Positions 45,824-55,070 are shown, numbered from the stretch's first letter. The stretch: 64,000 nucleotides of DNA from Streptococcus anginosus subsp. whileyi MAS624 (GCF_000478925.1 NZ_AP013072.1:660501-724500), one strand, 5' to 3'. A program made the numbers and translations. The notes: generated by a model from the sequence alone, not told the origin.

Positions 45824-46758
45824 TGAAACCATATAATTCGTTAAATGCTTATTATCGAAAACTATTTGGAGAGAAGACCTTTAAAGTTCCGATTGATGCT
45901 GGCTTTGATTGCCCTAATCGAGACGGAACGGTAGCTCATGGTGGCTGTACTTTTTGTACGGTATCTGGGTCAGGTGATGCCATTGTAGCACCAGAAGCAC
46001 CGATTCGTGAGCAATTTTACAAGGAAATTGATTTTATGCATCGAAAGTGGCCTGAAGTCAAGAAATATCTAGTTTATTTTCAAAATTTCACCAATACCCA
46101 TGATAAGGTGGAGGTCATTCGTGAGCGATATGAGCAAGCCATCAATGAGCCAGGAGTTGTAGGTATTAACATTGGAACCAGACCAGACTGCCTGCCTGAT
46201 GAGACGATTGCTTATCTAGCAGAATTATCTGAACGCATGCATGTGACGGTAGAGCTGGGCTTGCAGACGACTTATGAAGCTACTTCGCAATTGATTAACC
46301 GCGCACATTCCTATGAATTATATGTTGAAACGGTTCAACGTCTGCGGAAATTTCCAAAAATCGAGATTGTCTCCCACTTAATCAATGGCTTGCCTGGTGA
46401 AACTCATGAAATGATGATAGAAAATGTTCGCCGCTGTGTGACAGACAATGACATTCAAGGGATTAAATTACATCTTTTGCATTTAATGACCAACACACGC
46501 ATGCAACGAGATTATCATGAAGGACGCTTGCAGCTGCTTAGCCAAGATGAGTATGTTTCTATTGTCTGTGATCAATTAGAAATAATCCCTAAACATATCG
46601 TCATTCATCGAATTACAGGGGATGCGCCACGAGATATGTTAATTGGCCCTATGTGGAGTCTCAATAAATGGGAAGTGCTAAATGCGATTGAGCAAGAAAT
46701 GAACCGTCGTGGCAGTGTTCAAGGATGTAAGGCAAAGGAGCAGCGATTTATATGTTAA
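45823..46758 (+). CDS. TIGR01212-family radical SAM protein (YtqA-like)
   Basis: A 311-residue radical SAM enzyme. The cluster ligands are C30, C42 and C45 (FDCPNRDGTVAHGGCTFC), followed by GINIGTRPDCLPD, VELGLQTT and HLINGLPGETHEMM of the SAM barrel. The reaction is not known. It is followed at once, with 7 bases of overlap, by a YtqB/MnmM homologue, the pairing known from Bacillus ytqA-ytqB, which suggests a role in tRNA or RNA modification. The start at 45823 is supported by the promoter position. Confidence 0.9.
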   Translation: MKPYNSLNAYYRKLFGEKTFKVPIDAGFDCPNRDGTVAHGGCTFCTVSGSGDAIVAPEAPIREQFYKEIDFMHRKWPEVKKYLVYFQNFTNTHDKVEVIRERYEQAINEPGVVGINIGTRPDCLPDETIAYLAELSERMHVTVELGLQTTYEATSQLINRAHSYELYVETVQRLRKFPKIEIVSHLINGLPGETHEMMIENVRRCVTDNDIQGIKLHLLHLMTNTRMQRDYHEGRLQLLSQDEYVSIVCDQLEIIPKHIVIHRITGDAPRDMLIGPMWSLNKWEVLNAIEQEMNRRGSVQGCKAKEQRFIC

Positions 46759-47300
46759 GACCATTGCAAATGGCACATGCCTTTTTATCAGAAGTCATAA
46801 CCAAAGAAGATATAGTCGTAGATGCTACTATGGGAAATGGATATGATACTCTTTTCTTGGCACAATTAGCTAAAAAAGTCTATGCTTTTGATATTCAAGA
46901 GCAAGCTATTGAGCAAACCACCAAGCGCTTGGCAGAAGCTAAATTGGACAATGTTGAACTGCTTTTGACAGGTCACGAAAATGTGGCTCAATATGTTGAA
47001 AGTATTAAAGCAGCTATTTTTAATCTAGGCTATCTTCCGTCGGCAGATAAAACAGTGATTACGCAGCCACATACAACTATTCAGGCTTTGGAAAAATTAT
47101 GTCAGCGTTTAGTAGCTGGCGGTCGGATTGCAATCATGATTTACTATGGGCATGCAGGTGGCGATGTGGAGCGAGATGCAGTTTTAGACTTTGTTAGTCA
47201 ATTGCCGCAGCAGGAATTTACTGTCGCCCTTTATAAAACAATCAACCAAATCAATCAGCCCCCCTTTTTAGTGATGATTGAGAAATTGAAAATGACCTAA
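46752..47300 (+). CDS. mnmM: MnmM (YtqB-like) tRNA methyltransferase
   Basis: A 182-residue class I SAM methyltransferase of the rRNA_methylase/YtqB family. The SAM motif is VVDATMGNGYDTLFLAQL, with VYAFDIQEQAI and the later FNLGYLPSADK and IMIYYGHAGG. B. subtilis YtqB is MnmM, which methylates nm5(s2)U34 of tRNAs to mnm5(s2)U. The start overlaps the radical SAM gene by 7 bases. Confidence 0.9.
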   Translation: MLRPLQMAHAFLSEVITKEDIVVDATMGNGYDTLFLAQLAKKVYAFDIQEQAIEQTTKRLAEAKLDNVELLLTGHENVAQYVESIKAAIFNLGYLPSADKTVITQPHTTIQALEKLCQRLVAGGRIAIMIYYGHAGGDVERDAVLDFVSQLPQQEFTVALYKTINQINQPPFLVMIEKLKMT

Positions 47301-47312
47301 GTGGAGAGAAAA

Positions 47313-47567
47313 ATGGATAAGCAATATCTACATGAAAAATTGAGCTGCTTGCGCAGTCAATATCTAGATTCAACCAATGGAGAAATCTTAGCAAAGCAAG
47401 TAAATGATGCGCAGATGAGCAAAAAAATGCTTCGGATTAAAAAAAAATTAGTCAATCTTGAAATGGAGCGCTGTCAAAAAATGATTGAGCATCGCGATTT
47501 ATCGAAAATAGAGCAAAAAATCTCCGAGCAGAAGATGCTTTTTGAAAAATGCTGTAGGCAAAAATAA
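47313..47567 (+). CDS. Small hypothetical coiled-coil protein
   Basis: I do not recognise the family. The 84 residues are charged and helical (LHEKLSCLRSQYLDSTNGEI, KMLRIKKKLVNLEMERCQKM, QKISEQKMLFEKCCRQK) with no membrane segment. ATG 47313 follows GTGGAG; a GTG at 47301 coincides with that site and is less likely. It lies between mnmM and the antiporter with gaps of about 11 bases, so it belongs to the same transcript. Confidence 0.65.
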   Translation: MDKQYLHEKLSCLRSQYLDSTNGEILAKQVNDAQMSKKMLRIKKKLVNLEMERCQKMIEHRDLSKIEQKISEQKMLFEKCCRQK

Positions 47568-47578
47568 AGGAGGAAAAG

Positions 47579-49633
47579 GTGGACTTACTCCTTTATATTA
47601 TTATCTTTTTATCTGTTCTGATTGTTTCAAATGCCACCAACAAGCTATTTCCAAGCTTGCCAACGCCACTCATACAAATTCTATTAGGGATTGGCTTGGG
47701 ATTTTTCATTCCAGTTGGAACGTTTCATTTAGAGACGGAGCTGTTTCTAGCTTTAATCATTGGACCGCTACTGTTTCGAGAAGCAGAAGAAAGCGATATT
47801 ACCAGTATTCTTAAGCATTGGAAGATTGTTATTTATCTGATTTTTCCAGTTATTTTTCTATCAACTTTTAGTCTTGGCTTTTTGTCACATTGGCTATGGG
47901 TGTCCCTTCCTCTTGCAGCTTGTATCGCAGTTGGAGCCGCCTTGGGTCCGACTGATTTAGTAGCTTTTGCGTCCTTATCTGAGCGCTTTACCTTTCCAAG
48001 ACGTGTAGAAAATATTTTGAAAGGGGAGGGCTTGCTAAATGATGCGAGTGGTTTAGTTGCCTTTCAATTTGCCCTGACGGCTTGGACAACAGGGAAATTT
48101 TCAGCTCAGGAAGCCAGCACCTCACTTATCCTTTCAATCATTGGCGGTTTTATTGTGGGTGGTCTAACTGCTTTTTTAAATCGTCAGTTGCAAAAGCTGC
48201 TGTATACGGTGCGAGCTTCAGACACAGCAGGAGAGTTGTTGTTAGAATTAAGTTTACCGTTGCTGACATTCTTTTTGGCCGAAGAACTCCATGTATCAGG
48301 AATTATTGCAGTGGTTGTGGCAGGGATTTTTAAGGCTAGTCGTTTTAAAAGGATTACTTTATTAGAAGCTCAAGTTGATACCGTGACAGATACGATTTGG
48401 AAAACTGTCACATTTATGCTGAATGGAGCGGTCTTTGTCATTTTAGGAATTGAGTTAGAAACGATAGCTGAACCCATTTTGAAAAGTCCGGTTTATGATA
48501 ATCTTCGACTCCTTCTGACAATTCTTTTACTGACGATTGTGCTATTTGCCATTCGTTTTGTCATGATTTATGGCTTTTATTTCTGGAGAAGTCTGCGTTT
48601 GAAAAAGAGAATGTCGAAATATTGGAGAGACATTGCTCTGTTAACTTTTTCAGGCGTGAAAGGAACGGTGTCTATTGCGACCATTCTCTTGATTCCAACA
48701 GCGTTAGAACAAAAGTATCCTCTCTTGCTTTTCTTGGTGGCTGGGGTTACGTTGCTTAGTTTTTTGACAGGGCTTGTAATATTACCTCGTTTATCAGAAA
48801 ACAAAGAAGAATCATCCGACTACCTCATGCATATTGCTATTTTAAATGATGTTGTCCAAGAATTGGAAGAAGATTTGAAACATACCAAAGTTAAGGCTCC
48901 GCTTTACGCGGCTATTGATAATTATCATGGACGAATCGAGCATCTTATCCTAGAGCAGGAAGGAAAATCTGTTCAAAAAGATTTGACAGATTTGCAATTG
49001 CTGATGCTGAGTATTGAAAGTGACGGCTTGGAACAAGCCTACGAAGAAAGAAAAATAAGCAACCGTGCCTATTCCATTTACCAACGTTATTTATGGAATA
49101 TGGAGCAAAGAATCAACCGCAACCTTGCTTCGCGCTTCACTTATTTTTTGATCAGCTTTTTCAGAATGACTCGCTTATTGCTGCATGAGATTGTTACATT
49201 TGGCTCTACTTTCCGTAATTGGCTCAATCAAGATAGAGCAAAGCCTAGTAAGGCTGAAAGAGAAGAGATTGCCGAACTGTATCTAGCCAATACAGAAGTA
49301 ATTATCGGGAGTTTAGAAAATCTGAAGGGTGTTTATAATACTGCGCTTATCAATTTCTTGCAAGATTCGCGCATTCGTGAGACAGCAATTATTGAAAGCA
49401 GTGCTTTTATTGAACGGGTTATCACGCGTATCAAACCGAATAATATCAAGGAAATGCTACGAGGCTATTATTTGGAGCGGAAGATTATTTTTGAATATGA
49501 ACACGAAAAGCTGATTTCAGCTAGTTATGCAAAATTTCTCCGTCAAAATGTCAATAATTTAGAAAATTATTCTCTCAAAGAAACCGCCAATACATTACCA
49601 TACGACATGATGAACTATGTCAGACAGAAATAA
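47579..49633 (+). CDS. CPA1-family cation/proton antiporter (NhaP type)
   Basis: 684 residues: about 12-13 membrane helices (1 to about 400) followed by a cytoplasmic domain of some 280 residues, the layout of NhaP/YjcE-type Na+(K+)/H+ exchangers. The ion-binding region ALGPTDLVAFASL and the GEGLLNDASGLVAFQFAL segment, with its Asn-Asp pair, are typical. The start is GTG after AAAGGAGG. It ends the operon that began with the radical SAM gene and is closed by a hairpin. Confidence 0.92.
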   Translation: MDLLLYIIIFLSVLIVSNATNKLFPSLPTPLIQILLGIGLGFFIPVGTFHLETELFLALIIGPLLFREAEESDITSILKHWKIVIYLIFPVIFLSTFSLGFLSHWLWVSLPLAACIAVGAALGPTDLVAFASLSERFTFPRRVENILKGEGLLNDASGLVAFQFALTAWTTGKFSAQEASTSLILSIIGGFIVGGLTAFLNRQLQKLLYTVRASDTAGELLLELSLPLLTFFLAEELHVSGIIAVVVAGIFKASRFKRITLLEAQVDTVTDTIWKTVTFMLNGAVFVILGIELETIAEPILKSPVYDNLRLLLTILLLTIVLFAIRFVMIYGFYFWRSLRLKKRMSKYWRDIALLTFSGVKGTVSIATILLIPTALEQKYPLLLFLVAGVTLLSFLTGLVILPRLSENKEESSDYLMHIAILNDVVQELEEDLKHTKVKAPLYAAIDNYHGRIEHLILEQEGKSVQKDLTDLQLLMLSIESDGLEQAYEERKISNRAYSIYQRYLWNMEQRINRNLASRFTYFLISFFRMTRLLLHEIVTFGSTFRNWLNQDRAKPSKAEREEIAELYLANTEVIIGSLENLKGVYNTALINFLQDSRIRETAIIESSAFIERVITRIKPNNIKEMLRGYYLERKIIFEYEHEKLISASYAKFLRQNVNNLENYSLKETANTLPYDMMNYVRQK

Positions 49634-49639
49634 AACGGG

Positions 49640-49677
49640 AGTGGATTGAGCACTTAGTTGCGAATTCACTCTTTTTT
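49640..49677 (+). terminator. Terminator of the antiporter operon
   Basis: GAGTG...CACTC flanks an AT-rich loop and is followed by TTTTTT. Confidence 0.55.
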
Positions 49678-49680
49678 AAA

Positions 49681-49709
49681 CAAAAAAATAAGCCTTGACA
49701 GGCTTATTT
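49681..49709 (-). terminator. Terminator overlapping the DUF1827 stop
   Basis: AATAAGCCT and AGGCTTATT pair around TGAC, with TTTTTTTG on the minus strand. The hairpin begins inside the stop codon region of the gene. Confidence 0.82.
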
Positions 49710-50003
49710 AGTTGGGATGGATATTTCAATGAGGTTTGTTGAATAGAGTGTCTTAATTCGAGAAGCATCAATCGATTTTGTATCAATTTTTCGTTTCAAA
49801 AAAAATTCTCGAATTTTTTCAACTTCTTGTTCGCGAATGGCGCGGTGTTTATTTGAAATCAGAATTTCATAATGAAAAGGTGCTTGCGTAAAGACGACGT
49901 CTGTATTTCCAGCGGAAAAAGTCTCAACTAGTGTAGCATCTGTACTTTCTAATTGACTTTGTACAAGGCTTGCATGGCTGTTTGTCGTGTTAATAAGCTT
50001 CAT
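49704..50003 (-). CDS. DUF1827 family protein
   Basis: A 99-residue soluble protein of the DUF1827 family found in Lactobacillales, with no known function. Conserved pieces include MKLINTTNSHASLVQSQLE and YEILISNKHRAIREQEVEKI. A strong AGGAGG precedes the start. It is a monocistronic gene with its own terminator. Confidence 0.88.
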   Translation of the reverse strand: MKLINTTNSHASLVQSQLESTDATLVETFSAGNTDVVFTQAPFHYEILISNKHRAIREQEVEKIREFFLKRKIDTKSIDASRIKTLYSTNLIEISIPTK

Positions 50004-50087
50004 CTGACTTCCTCCTATATTCTATTCCTATTATAGCACTTTTTCATAAAAAATGTGAACAATTTCTCATACTTTATGATTCTTTTT

Positions 50088-50516
50088 TCACATTTCAATT
50101 CCCCATTTATGACTGCCACGTTTTAGTTTGGAAATAGCTTCTTCGATTGGAAACCAGGCGAGCTGATTAAAATCTTCTAAAGGTGCCTGCGATTGCTCAT
50201 ACTGGCTTACTTCATAAATGTAAGCAGGGTTATAAAAATAGGTATCGCGGTGGCGAGAATAAAAATATTCATCTGCTTGTCCGTAATATTGACCGATTTG
50301 AGCAGTAAAACCAAGCTCTTCAATCAGTTCACGTTTTAAGGCAGTTAAGCGATCCTCATCTTGCTCAATCTCGCCTCCGGGCAAGAACCAAGCGCCGTTG
50401 GGGGCTTGCACTAAAATTATCTTTTCTTGCTTTTCATCTGGAATAACTGCATAAACGCCATAGCGATTCACATATTGAACGTCTTCTTGCTTTTCTCCAA
50501 AAGTTGCGACTGTCAT
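50088..50516 (-). CDS. Nudix hydrolase
   Basis: A 142-residue Nudix protein with a complete box (GGEIEQDEDRLTALKRELIE then ELGF). N-terminal YVNRYGVYAVIPDEKQEKI and the Tyr-rich middle (YYGQADEYFYSRHRDTYFYN) recall the YtkD/MutT-like group. The substrate is not evident. The start at 50516 has only a weak GTGG site. The gene is in the same direction as DUF1827 but 84 bases upstream of it. Confidence 0.87.
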   Translation of the reverse strand: MTVATFGEKQEDVQYVNRYGVYAVIPDEKQEKIILVQAPNGAWFLPGGEIEQDEDRLTALKRELIEELGFTAQIGQYYGQADEYFYSRHRDTYFYNPAYIYEVSQYEQSQAPLEDFNQLAWFPIEEAISKLKRGSHKWGIEM

Positions 50517-50591
50517 ATCGTTTCCACTCTTTCTTATATGCTACTAATATCATAATGCAGAAATCAAGTGCTGTCAAGGCTTTCAAGCATT

Positions 50592-51716
50592 TTAAGGTTC
50601 AAATTTGAAAATATCTGCTGTGTATAAATTGAGCACTTTTTCAAAGAGAAGACGGAAAAGAATGGCAACGACTGTTGGGATGACAAGCCAAGCTAAGATT
50701 GCCAGTCCCATGGAAAGTCCGCCTGTAACAGAAGCGAAGAGTCCAGTCAGACCAACTAATCCAAAACCTGCTGATGCAGGCGTCCCGGTAATGGTGAAGA
50801 GGGGAACCAATAGTCCAGTTACAACAGAAGTTGCAATGATAGGAACATAAGAGATTGGATGTTCAAAGACATTGGTCATCATCATTTTCATTGAACCAAG
50901 GGCGACAGCAGCAGTTACACCAGGTTTATTGACGAAGAATGAATGAACAACAAGTACGATACAAGTTGTTCCGACCCCCATAGCAGAAGCACCGGCAGCG
51001 AGTCCATTTAGTCCAATGGCAAGACCGATTGCAACTGTTGAGATTGGAGCCACGATTAAGATAGCAAAAGTAACACAGATGAGAACACTCATTAAGTAAG
51101 GCTGAAGATCCGTAAAGTAGATAATTCCCTGCCCGATTAAGCTAGAAATCATTTTGACATAAGGAAGTGTAAATAGCCCCACAGTCGCAAGAAGCGATCC
51201 AACGATTGGCAGAAGAACGAAATTAAAGGATTCAAATTTTCCTTCTAGCCAGAGCAATACGAGAACGCTAAGGGCACAAATTAGCATGACATTGATAATG
51301 TCCCCTGTACCGGTCGTGTAGAATCCAGTAACCATTTTGTTTGCAGTTGCGGTAATTTCAGCAGGGGCTTTTTGCTTTTGGAGATATCCTAATAACTCTG
51401 TAGCACCCGCTAATTTACTAGAAGCACCAGAACTAACAAAAGCAATGGCTGTCAGAAGCGCAGCTTTCATTCCTTTGAAATTAAATTCCAAGGCAACCAG
51501 CGTTCCAATTACGGCAGATAAAGTGGCTTGGAAAAGAACGTTAGCCACATTCCAAGTTGCAAAGAAAGCATTATTTTTGAAAAAGTCTAAAGAGAAAATA
51601 ATGGCAAAGATACAGTTAGGAAGCAAGGCTACGATAACACCAATTGCGGTTCCGTTTAGAACTTTATGCAAAAATGATTTAGGGGTAAGTGATGCGGTTG
51701 TGTTTTCTTTTGTCAT
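50592..51716 (-). CDS. PTS EIIC-type membrane transporter
   Basis: A 374-residue polytopic protein of the stand-alone PTS_EIIC_2 family. About 9-10 membrane segments, LIGQGIIYFTDLQPYLM, VGTTCIVLVVHSFFVNKPGV and GTPASAGFGLVGLTG are family-typical. No IIA or IIB gene is near, so partners lie elsewhere or transport is PTS-independent. ATG 51716 follows AAAGGAG; the frame is open further upstream through a hairpin but lacks a start signal there. A terminator-like hairpin and a tiny hydrophobic ORF precede it. Confidence 0.88.
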   Translation of the reverse strand: MTKENTTASLTPKSFLHKVLNGTAIGVIVALLPNCIFAIIFSLDFFKNNAFFATWNVANVLFQATLSAVIGTLVALEFNFKGMKAALLTAIAFVSSGASSKLAGATELLGYLQKQKAPAEITATANKMVTGFYTTGTGDIINVMLICALSVLVLLWLEGKFESFNFVLLPIVGSLLATVGLFTLPYVKMISSLIGQGIIYFTDLQPYLMSVLICVTFAILIVAPISTVAIGLAIGLNGLAAGASAMGVGTTCIVLVVHSFFVNKPGVTAAVALGSMKMMMTNVFEHPISYVPIIATSVVTGLLVPLFTITGTPASAGFGLVGLTGLFASVTGGLSMGLAILAWLVIPTVVAILFRLLFEKVLNLYTADIFKFEP

Positions 51717-51735
51717 AAAAAACTCCTTTATTTTT

Positions 51736-51777
51736 GAAAAATAAAATCCGCCCAATCCCAAATGAGAATAAGGCGGA
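51736..51777 (-). terminator. Hairpin between the mini-ORF and the EIIC gene
   Basis: On the minus strand TCCGCC pairs with GGCGGA (plus 51747-51777), with an inner ATTC/GGAT helix, followed by TTTTATTTTTC. This is a proper intrinsic terminator placed between the tiny ORF and the EIIC ribosome-binding site, so it may act as an attenuator. Confidence 0.75.
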
Positions 51778-51798
51778 GTCATGTAAAAATGGAGATGA

Positions 51799-51873
51799 TT
51801 ATCCCATTTTAAAACGGTAGCTACGCCTTGATAAGATACTATAAATAATGATAATAATATCTATAATCAACAT
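51799..51873 (-). CDS. 24-residue hydrophobic mini-protein ORF
   Basis: ATG 51873 follows AAAAAGGAG by 7 bases. The peptide has an Ile-rich hydrophobic stretch (LIIDIIIIIYSIL) and a basic end (RRSYRFKMG), i.e. a single short membrane helix with a positive tail. It is preceded by a minus-strand TATAAT (51908-51913) and followed by a terminator hairpin, making a complete transcription unit. I know no family for it. A leader peptide for attenuation or a small membrane-active peptide are both possible. Confidence 0.6.
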   Translation of the reverse strand: MLIIDIIIIIYSILSRRSYRFKMG

Positions 51874-51907
51874 AACGTAACTCCTTTTTTATTTTTCTTG
51901 TTGTCTA

Positions 51908-51934
51908 TTATAACATCTTATTCCAAAAAAACAA
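51908..51934 (-). promoter_or_regulatory. Promoter of the mini-ORF/EIIC unit
   Basis: Minus-strand TATAAT (51908-51913) with a weak TTGTTT (51929-51934) 15 bases upstream. Transcription would start near 51901 and give a 28-base leader. Confidence 0.6.
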
Positions 51935-52055
51935 TAGAAAAATTGAAATTTTCTGATTATTTTGAAAAAACAGAATATCTATTATAAAAAAATATGGGAA
52001 AACAGAAGAAAAATCTTCAAACAAATTTTGCTTTTATATAAAAGTTGACACCAGG

Positions 52056-52226
52056 CGACAAGTTTCTTCTGACGATGAACCACAAACCTTCGCGAAAATG
52101 GATGCTTTCTGTCAAGAAAATGGGTTAAAACGCTGCACAGCATATCATCGTGAAATTTATTTGAACAATAAAAATCGCACTGCTCCAGAGAAACTAAAGA
52201 CAATTTTGAGATATAGTGTTCAGTAA
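52056..52226 (+). pseudogene. Remnant of a GyrI-like effector-binding domain protein
   Basis: The plus strand encodes 56 residues ending at TAA 52224-52226 that match the C-terminus of the GyrI-like small-molecule-binding family: DDEPQTFAKMDAFCQENGLK, HREIYLNN and TAPEKLKTILRY. There is no start codon, and the N-terminal three quarters are missing. It is a truncated leftover between the EIIC unit and clpE. Confidence 0.7.
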
Positions 52227-52231
52227 CTAAA

Positions 52232-52262
52232 AAATCACTCCCTAGATTTCTAAGGAGTGACT
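52232..52262 (-). terminator. Terminator of clpE
   Basis: TCACTCC and GGAGTGA form the stem, with inner CTAGA/TCTA; TTTTTTAG follows on the minus strand. Confidence 0.85.
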
Positions 52263-52269
52263 TTCATGC

Positions 52270-54549
52270 TTAATTAGCATTGTTATCTGCTGGTTTTTGG
52301 ATTTCTTTGTCGGCTTCATTTTCAGCTTTTTTAGACGATTTGATGACAATTTTACCGTTGCTTGTCATGACAGCCTTGAGTTCTTTTTCACTTGGGTGTT
52401 CAAGGTAGTAGTCAGTAATGGCGTCTTCGATGTGATCTTGGATTGTCCGACGCAGAGGACGAGCTCCCATTTTCGGATCGTAACCCAAGTCAACTAATTT
52501 TTCCTTGACTTTGTCTGTCACGTCTAGGTGAATGTCATTTGTTGCAAGTCGTTCATTGACATCTTTTAGCATCAAGTCTACGATTTTTAAGAGATTTTCC
52601 TTATCAAGGGACTTAAATTCGATAATACCGTCAAAGCGGTTCATAAATTCTGGACTGAAGAAGTTGCCCAATTCACCAAGAACAGAGTTAGTCCGTCCTT
52701 CACGCGCTGCACCAAATCCGACGTTTGCTTCAACTTTTCCAGTACCGGCGTTGGAAGTCATAATGATAATCGTATCTTTGAAACTGACTGTCCGACCTTG
52801 TCCATCTGTCAGACGTCCGTCATCCAGTACCTGCAAGAACATGTGCATGACATCTGGGTGAGCTTTTTCTATTTCATCAAGTAAAATGAGAGAATAAGGA
52901 TTACGACGTACACGTTCTGTTAATTGTCCAGCTTCTTCGTAGCCAACGTAACCTGGAGGCGCTCCGACGAGTTTTGCTACGCTATGTTTTTCCATATACT
53001 CACTCATATCAAAACGAATCATGCTGTCAGCTGAACCAAAGAGCTCAATCGCTAGTTGTTTAGAAAGTTCTGTTTTGCCGACACCGGTTGGCCCAACAAA
53101 AAGGAAAGAACCAATTGGTCGGTCTGGTGTACCTAGTCCAACTCGATTACGGCGAATGGCCTTCGCAATTTTATCAACAGCATCATCTTGACCAATGACA
53201 TGAGCTTTCAAATCATCGGCTAGACTAATCAGTTGCGATTGTTCCTTTTCTTTTAAGTCACCAACTGGGATATTTGTTTTTTGCTCAATGATATACTCAA
53301 TGGTTTTTTCACTGATGATAGGCGTGTCTTGGTTTACCATTTTATTTTGCTGCATTTCTTTGTATTTAGCAATTTGGTCACGGAAATAAGCAGCTTTTTC
53401 AAAATCCTCATCACGAGTAGCTTGTGCCTTGAGGTTTTCAGCTTCTACCAATCGTTGATCAATGACTTTTGGATCTACAAAGTTAAGTGTCAGATTCATC
53501 TTAGAGCCTGCTTCGTCTAGCAAGTCAATGGCCTTATCAGGCAAGAAGCGATCTTGGATATAACGATTGGACAAGACAGCTGCTGCTTCAATGGCATCGT
53601 CTGTGTATCTGACGTGGTGATAGTCTTCGTATTTCTTTTGAATACCTTTGAGGATAGTGATCGTTTCTTCAACTGTTGGTTCATCAACTTTTACAGGCTG
53701 CATACGGCGTTCCAGTGCAGCATCTTTTTCGATAATCCGGTATTCATTGAGAGTTGTGGCACCGACTAATTGGAGTTCACCGCGAGCAAGTGCTGGTTTT
53801 AGGATATTTCCAGCATCCATATTTCCATCGCCAGCAGAACCAGCTCCAACGATTTCATGGATTTCATCAATGAATAGAATCACATCCTGACGAGAACGGA
53901 TTTCCTCCATGAGTTTTTGCATTCGTTCTTCAAATTGACCACGGATACCAGTTCCTTGCACTAGGCTGACTACATCTAAACGGATGACTTCTTTTCCTTG
54001 GAGTTTATGTGGAACATCACCGTCCACAATCTTCTGGGCCAAGCCTTCTACAACAGCTGTTTTACCGACACCGGGTTCTCCTATGAGGACTGGATTGTTC
54101 TTTGTTCGACGGTTGAGAATTTCAATGACGCGGACGATTTCCTCATCACGACCGATGACAGGGTCAATTTCACCGCGCCGAGCAAATTCGGTTACATTGA
54201 TACCAAATTCTTCTAGGAGGCCTTTAGGCTGTTGCGGAGCTTGCTGGCGTGCACCTCCACCTTGATTGGAACCGTAACCTCCATTGCCGTAACCGCCTCC
54301 AGATTGAGTCGGAGGGGTTTGTGGTTCTTGATGATTTTGGAAATTTCCAAGATTATTAAAGAAATCATCAAACGGGTCTAAGTTGTTTTGATTATTCATA
54401 TTGGTCATTCCACGAAACAGAGCATTATTGGGGTCTGTTTTCATGATTTGATAACAATTTTGACAGAGGTCAACTTGGTGTTGTTTTCCATTCACATTTG
54501 TGTAAAGGTGAATGGTTGATTCATTTATTTTACAATTTTGACAAAGCAT
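52270..54549 (-). CDS. clpE: ClpE, Clp protease ATP-binding subunit
   Basis: A 759-residue Hsp100 ATPase that unfolds substrates for ClpP. The N-terminal zinc finger (C3, C6, C29, C32) distinguishes ClpE from ClpC. A Gly/Gln/Asn-rich linker (about 75-115) follows. AAA-1 has GEPGVGKT and [12 protein letters not shown]; a UVR-like coiled region ([20 protein letters not shown]) comes next; AAA-2 has GPTGVGKT and [13 protein letters not shown] CtsR operator lies in the promoter, so it is heat-shock regulated. Confidence 0.96.
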   Translation of the reverse strand: MLCQNCKINESTIHLYTNVNGKQHQVDLCQNCYQIMKTDPNNALFRGMTNMNNQNNLDPFDDFFNNLGNFQNHQEPQTPPTQSGGGYGNGGYGSNQGGGARQQAPQQPKGLLEEFGINVTEFARRGEIDPVIGRDEEIVRVIEILNRRTKNNPVLIGEPGVGKTAVVEGLAQKIVDGDVPHKLQGKEVIRLDVVSLVQGTGIRGQFEERMQKLMEEIRSRQDVILFIDEIHEIVGAGSAGDGNMDAGNILKPALARGELQLVGATTLNEYRIIEKDAALERRMQPVKVDEPTVEETITILKGIQKKYEDYHHVRYTDDAIEAAAVLSNRYIQDRFLPDKAIDLLDEAGSKMNLTLNFVDPKVIDQRLVEAENLKAQATRDEDFEKAAYFRDQIAKYKEMQQNKMVNQDTPIISEKTIEYIIEQKTNIPVGDLKEKEQSQLISLADDLKAHVIGQDDAVDKIAKAIRRNRVGLGTPDRPIGSFLFVGPTGVGKTELSKQLAIELFGSADSMIRFDMSEYMEKHSVAKLVGAPPGYVGYEEAGQLTERVRRNPYSLILLDEIEKAHPDVMHMFLQVLDDGRLTDGQGRTVSFKDTIIIMTSNAGTGKVEANVGFGAAREGRTNSVLGELGNFFSPEFMNRFDGIIEFKSLDKENLLKIVDLMLKDVNERLATNDIHLDVTDKVKEKLVDLGYDPKMGARPLRRTIQDHIEDAITDYYLEHPSEKELKAVMTSNGKIVIKSSKKAENEADKEIQKPADNNAN

Positions 54550-54592
54550 GTGCTACCTCTTTCTTTTAAAATTTGTTTGGCTGACGCTAATT

Positions 54593-54626
54593 GGTCAATA
54601 ATAGTCAAAGTTCTCAGTTTTATTAT
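54593..54626 (-). promoter_or_regulatory. CtsR operator and -10 of clpE
   Basis: GGTCAAT-AAT-AGTCAAA (54593-54609) matches the CtsR heptad direct repeat with one base off. It lies between the minus-strand TATAAT (near 54620-54626) and the gene, where bound CtsR would block transcription. Confidence 0.85.
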
Positions 54627-54787
54627 AGCAGTATTCTAAAACATTGCAAGAATAAAGTGTTAAAAGACAGATTTTTGTACTGAAGCGTTTTATTTTGTGT
54701 TAAATTTATCAAAAACAGGGCTTTTACTGGTATTTCATCTTTCATTTGTGGTAAAATAGTAACGTATAAATGAATAGGAGAAGGAAA

Positions 54788-55018
54788 ATGGAATCACATT
54801 TAGTAAGAATTATCAATCGTTTAGATGCTATGACAAAAGATGGCGGCAATTTGAAACGCAATTTTGAGCGTGACGGAGTTGTTGTAGCAGAAGTAGCTTA
54901 TAGCTATGACGAAGAAAATGGCTCAGTATTCACTCTTCGTGATGTAGCAGCGCGTGAAACTTATACATTTGACAGTATTGATTTGATTGCTATGGAAATT
55001 TATGAATTGTTGTATTAA
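54788..55018 (+). CDS. DUF1797 family protein (YkuJ-like)
   Basis: A 76-residue soluble protein of the DUF1797 family; B. subtilis YkuJ has a solved fold but no assigned function. Conserved features are SHLVRIINRLDAMTKDGG and FERDGVVVAEVAYSYDEENG. ATG 54788 follows AGGAGAAGGA; the ATG at 54770 precedes that site and is not used. It is a single gene with TAAAAT as its -10. Confidence 0.88.
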   Translation: MESHLVRIINRLDAMTKDGGNLKRNFERDGVVVAEVAYSYDEENGSVFTLRDVAARETYTFDSIDLIAMEIYELLY

Positions 55019-55035
55019 TTTGCTAGTCTCTAATA

Positions 55036-55070
55036 AGATATCCTCTAGGCACCTGCTTAGGGGGTATTTA
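55036..55070 (+). terminator. Likely terminator of the DUF1797 gene
   Basis: ATATCCTCTA pairs with TTAGGGGGTAT using G-U pairs around CACCTG, followed by a T-poor tail. Moderate support. Confidence 0.45.

Noticed and set aside
47542-47814. 90-codon frame overlapping the start of the antiporter gene
   Set aside because: The antiporter frame has a strong AAAGGAGG-GTG start and membrane helices; the other frame is its shadow.
51982-52203. 73-codon minus-strand frame
   Set aside because: The recognisable protein remnant is on the plus strand; the minus frame has no ribosome-binding site.
52297-54265. Several plus-strand open frames antisense to clpE
   Set aside because: They lack ribosome-binding sites and follow the codon pattern of the clpE reverse strand; clpE is unmistakable.
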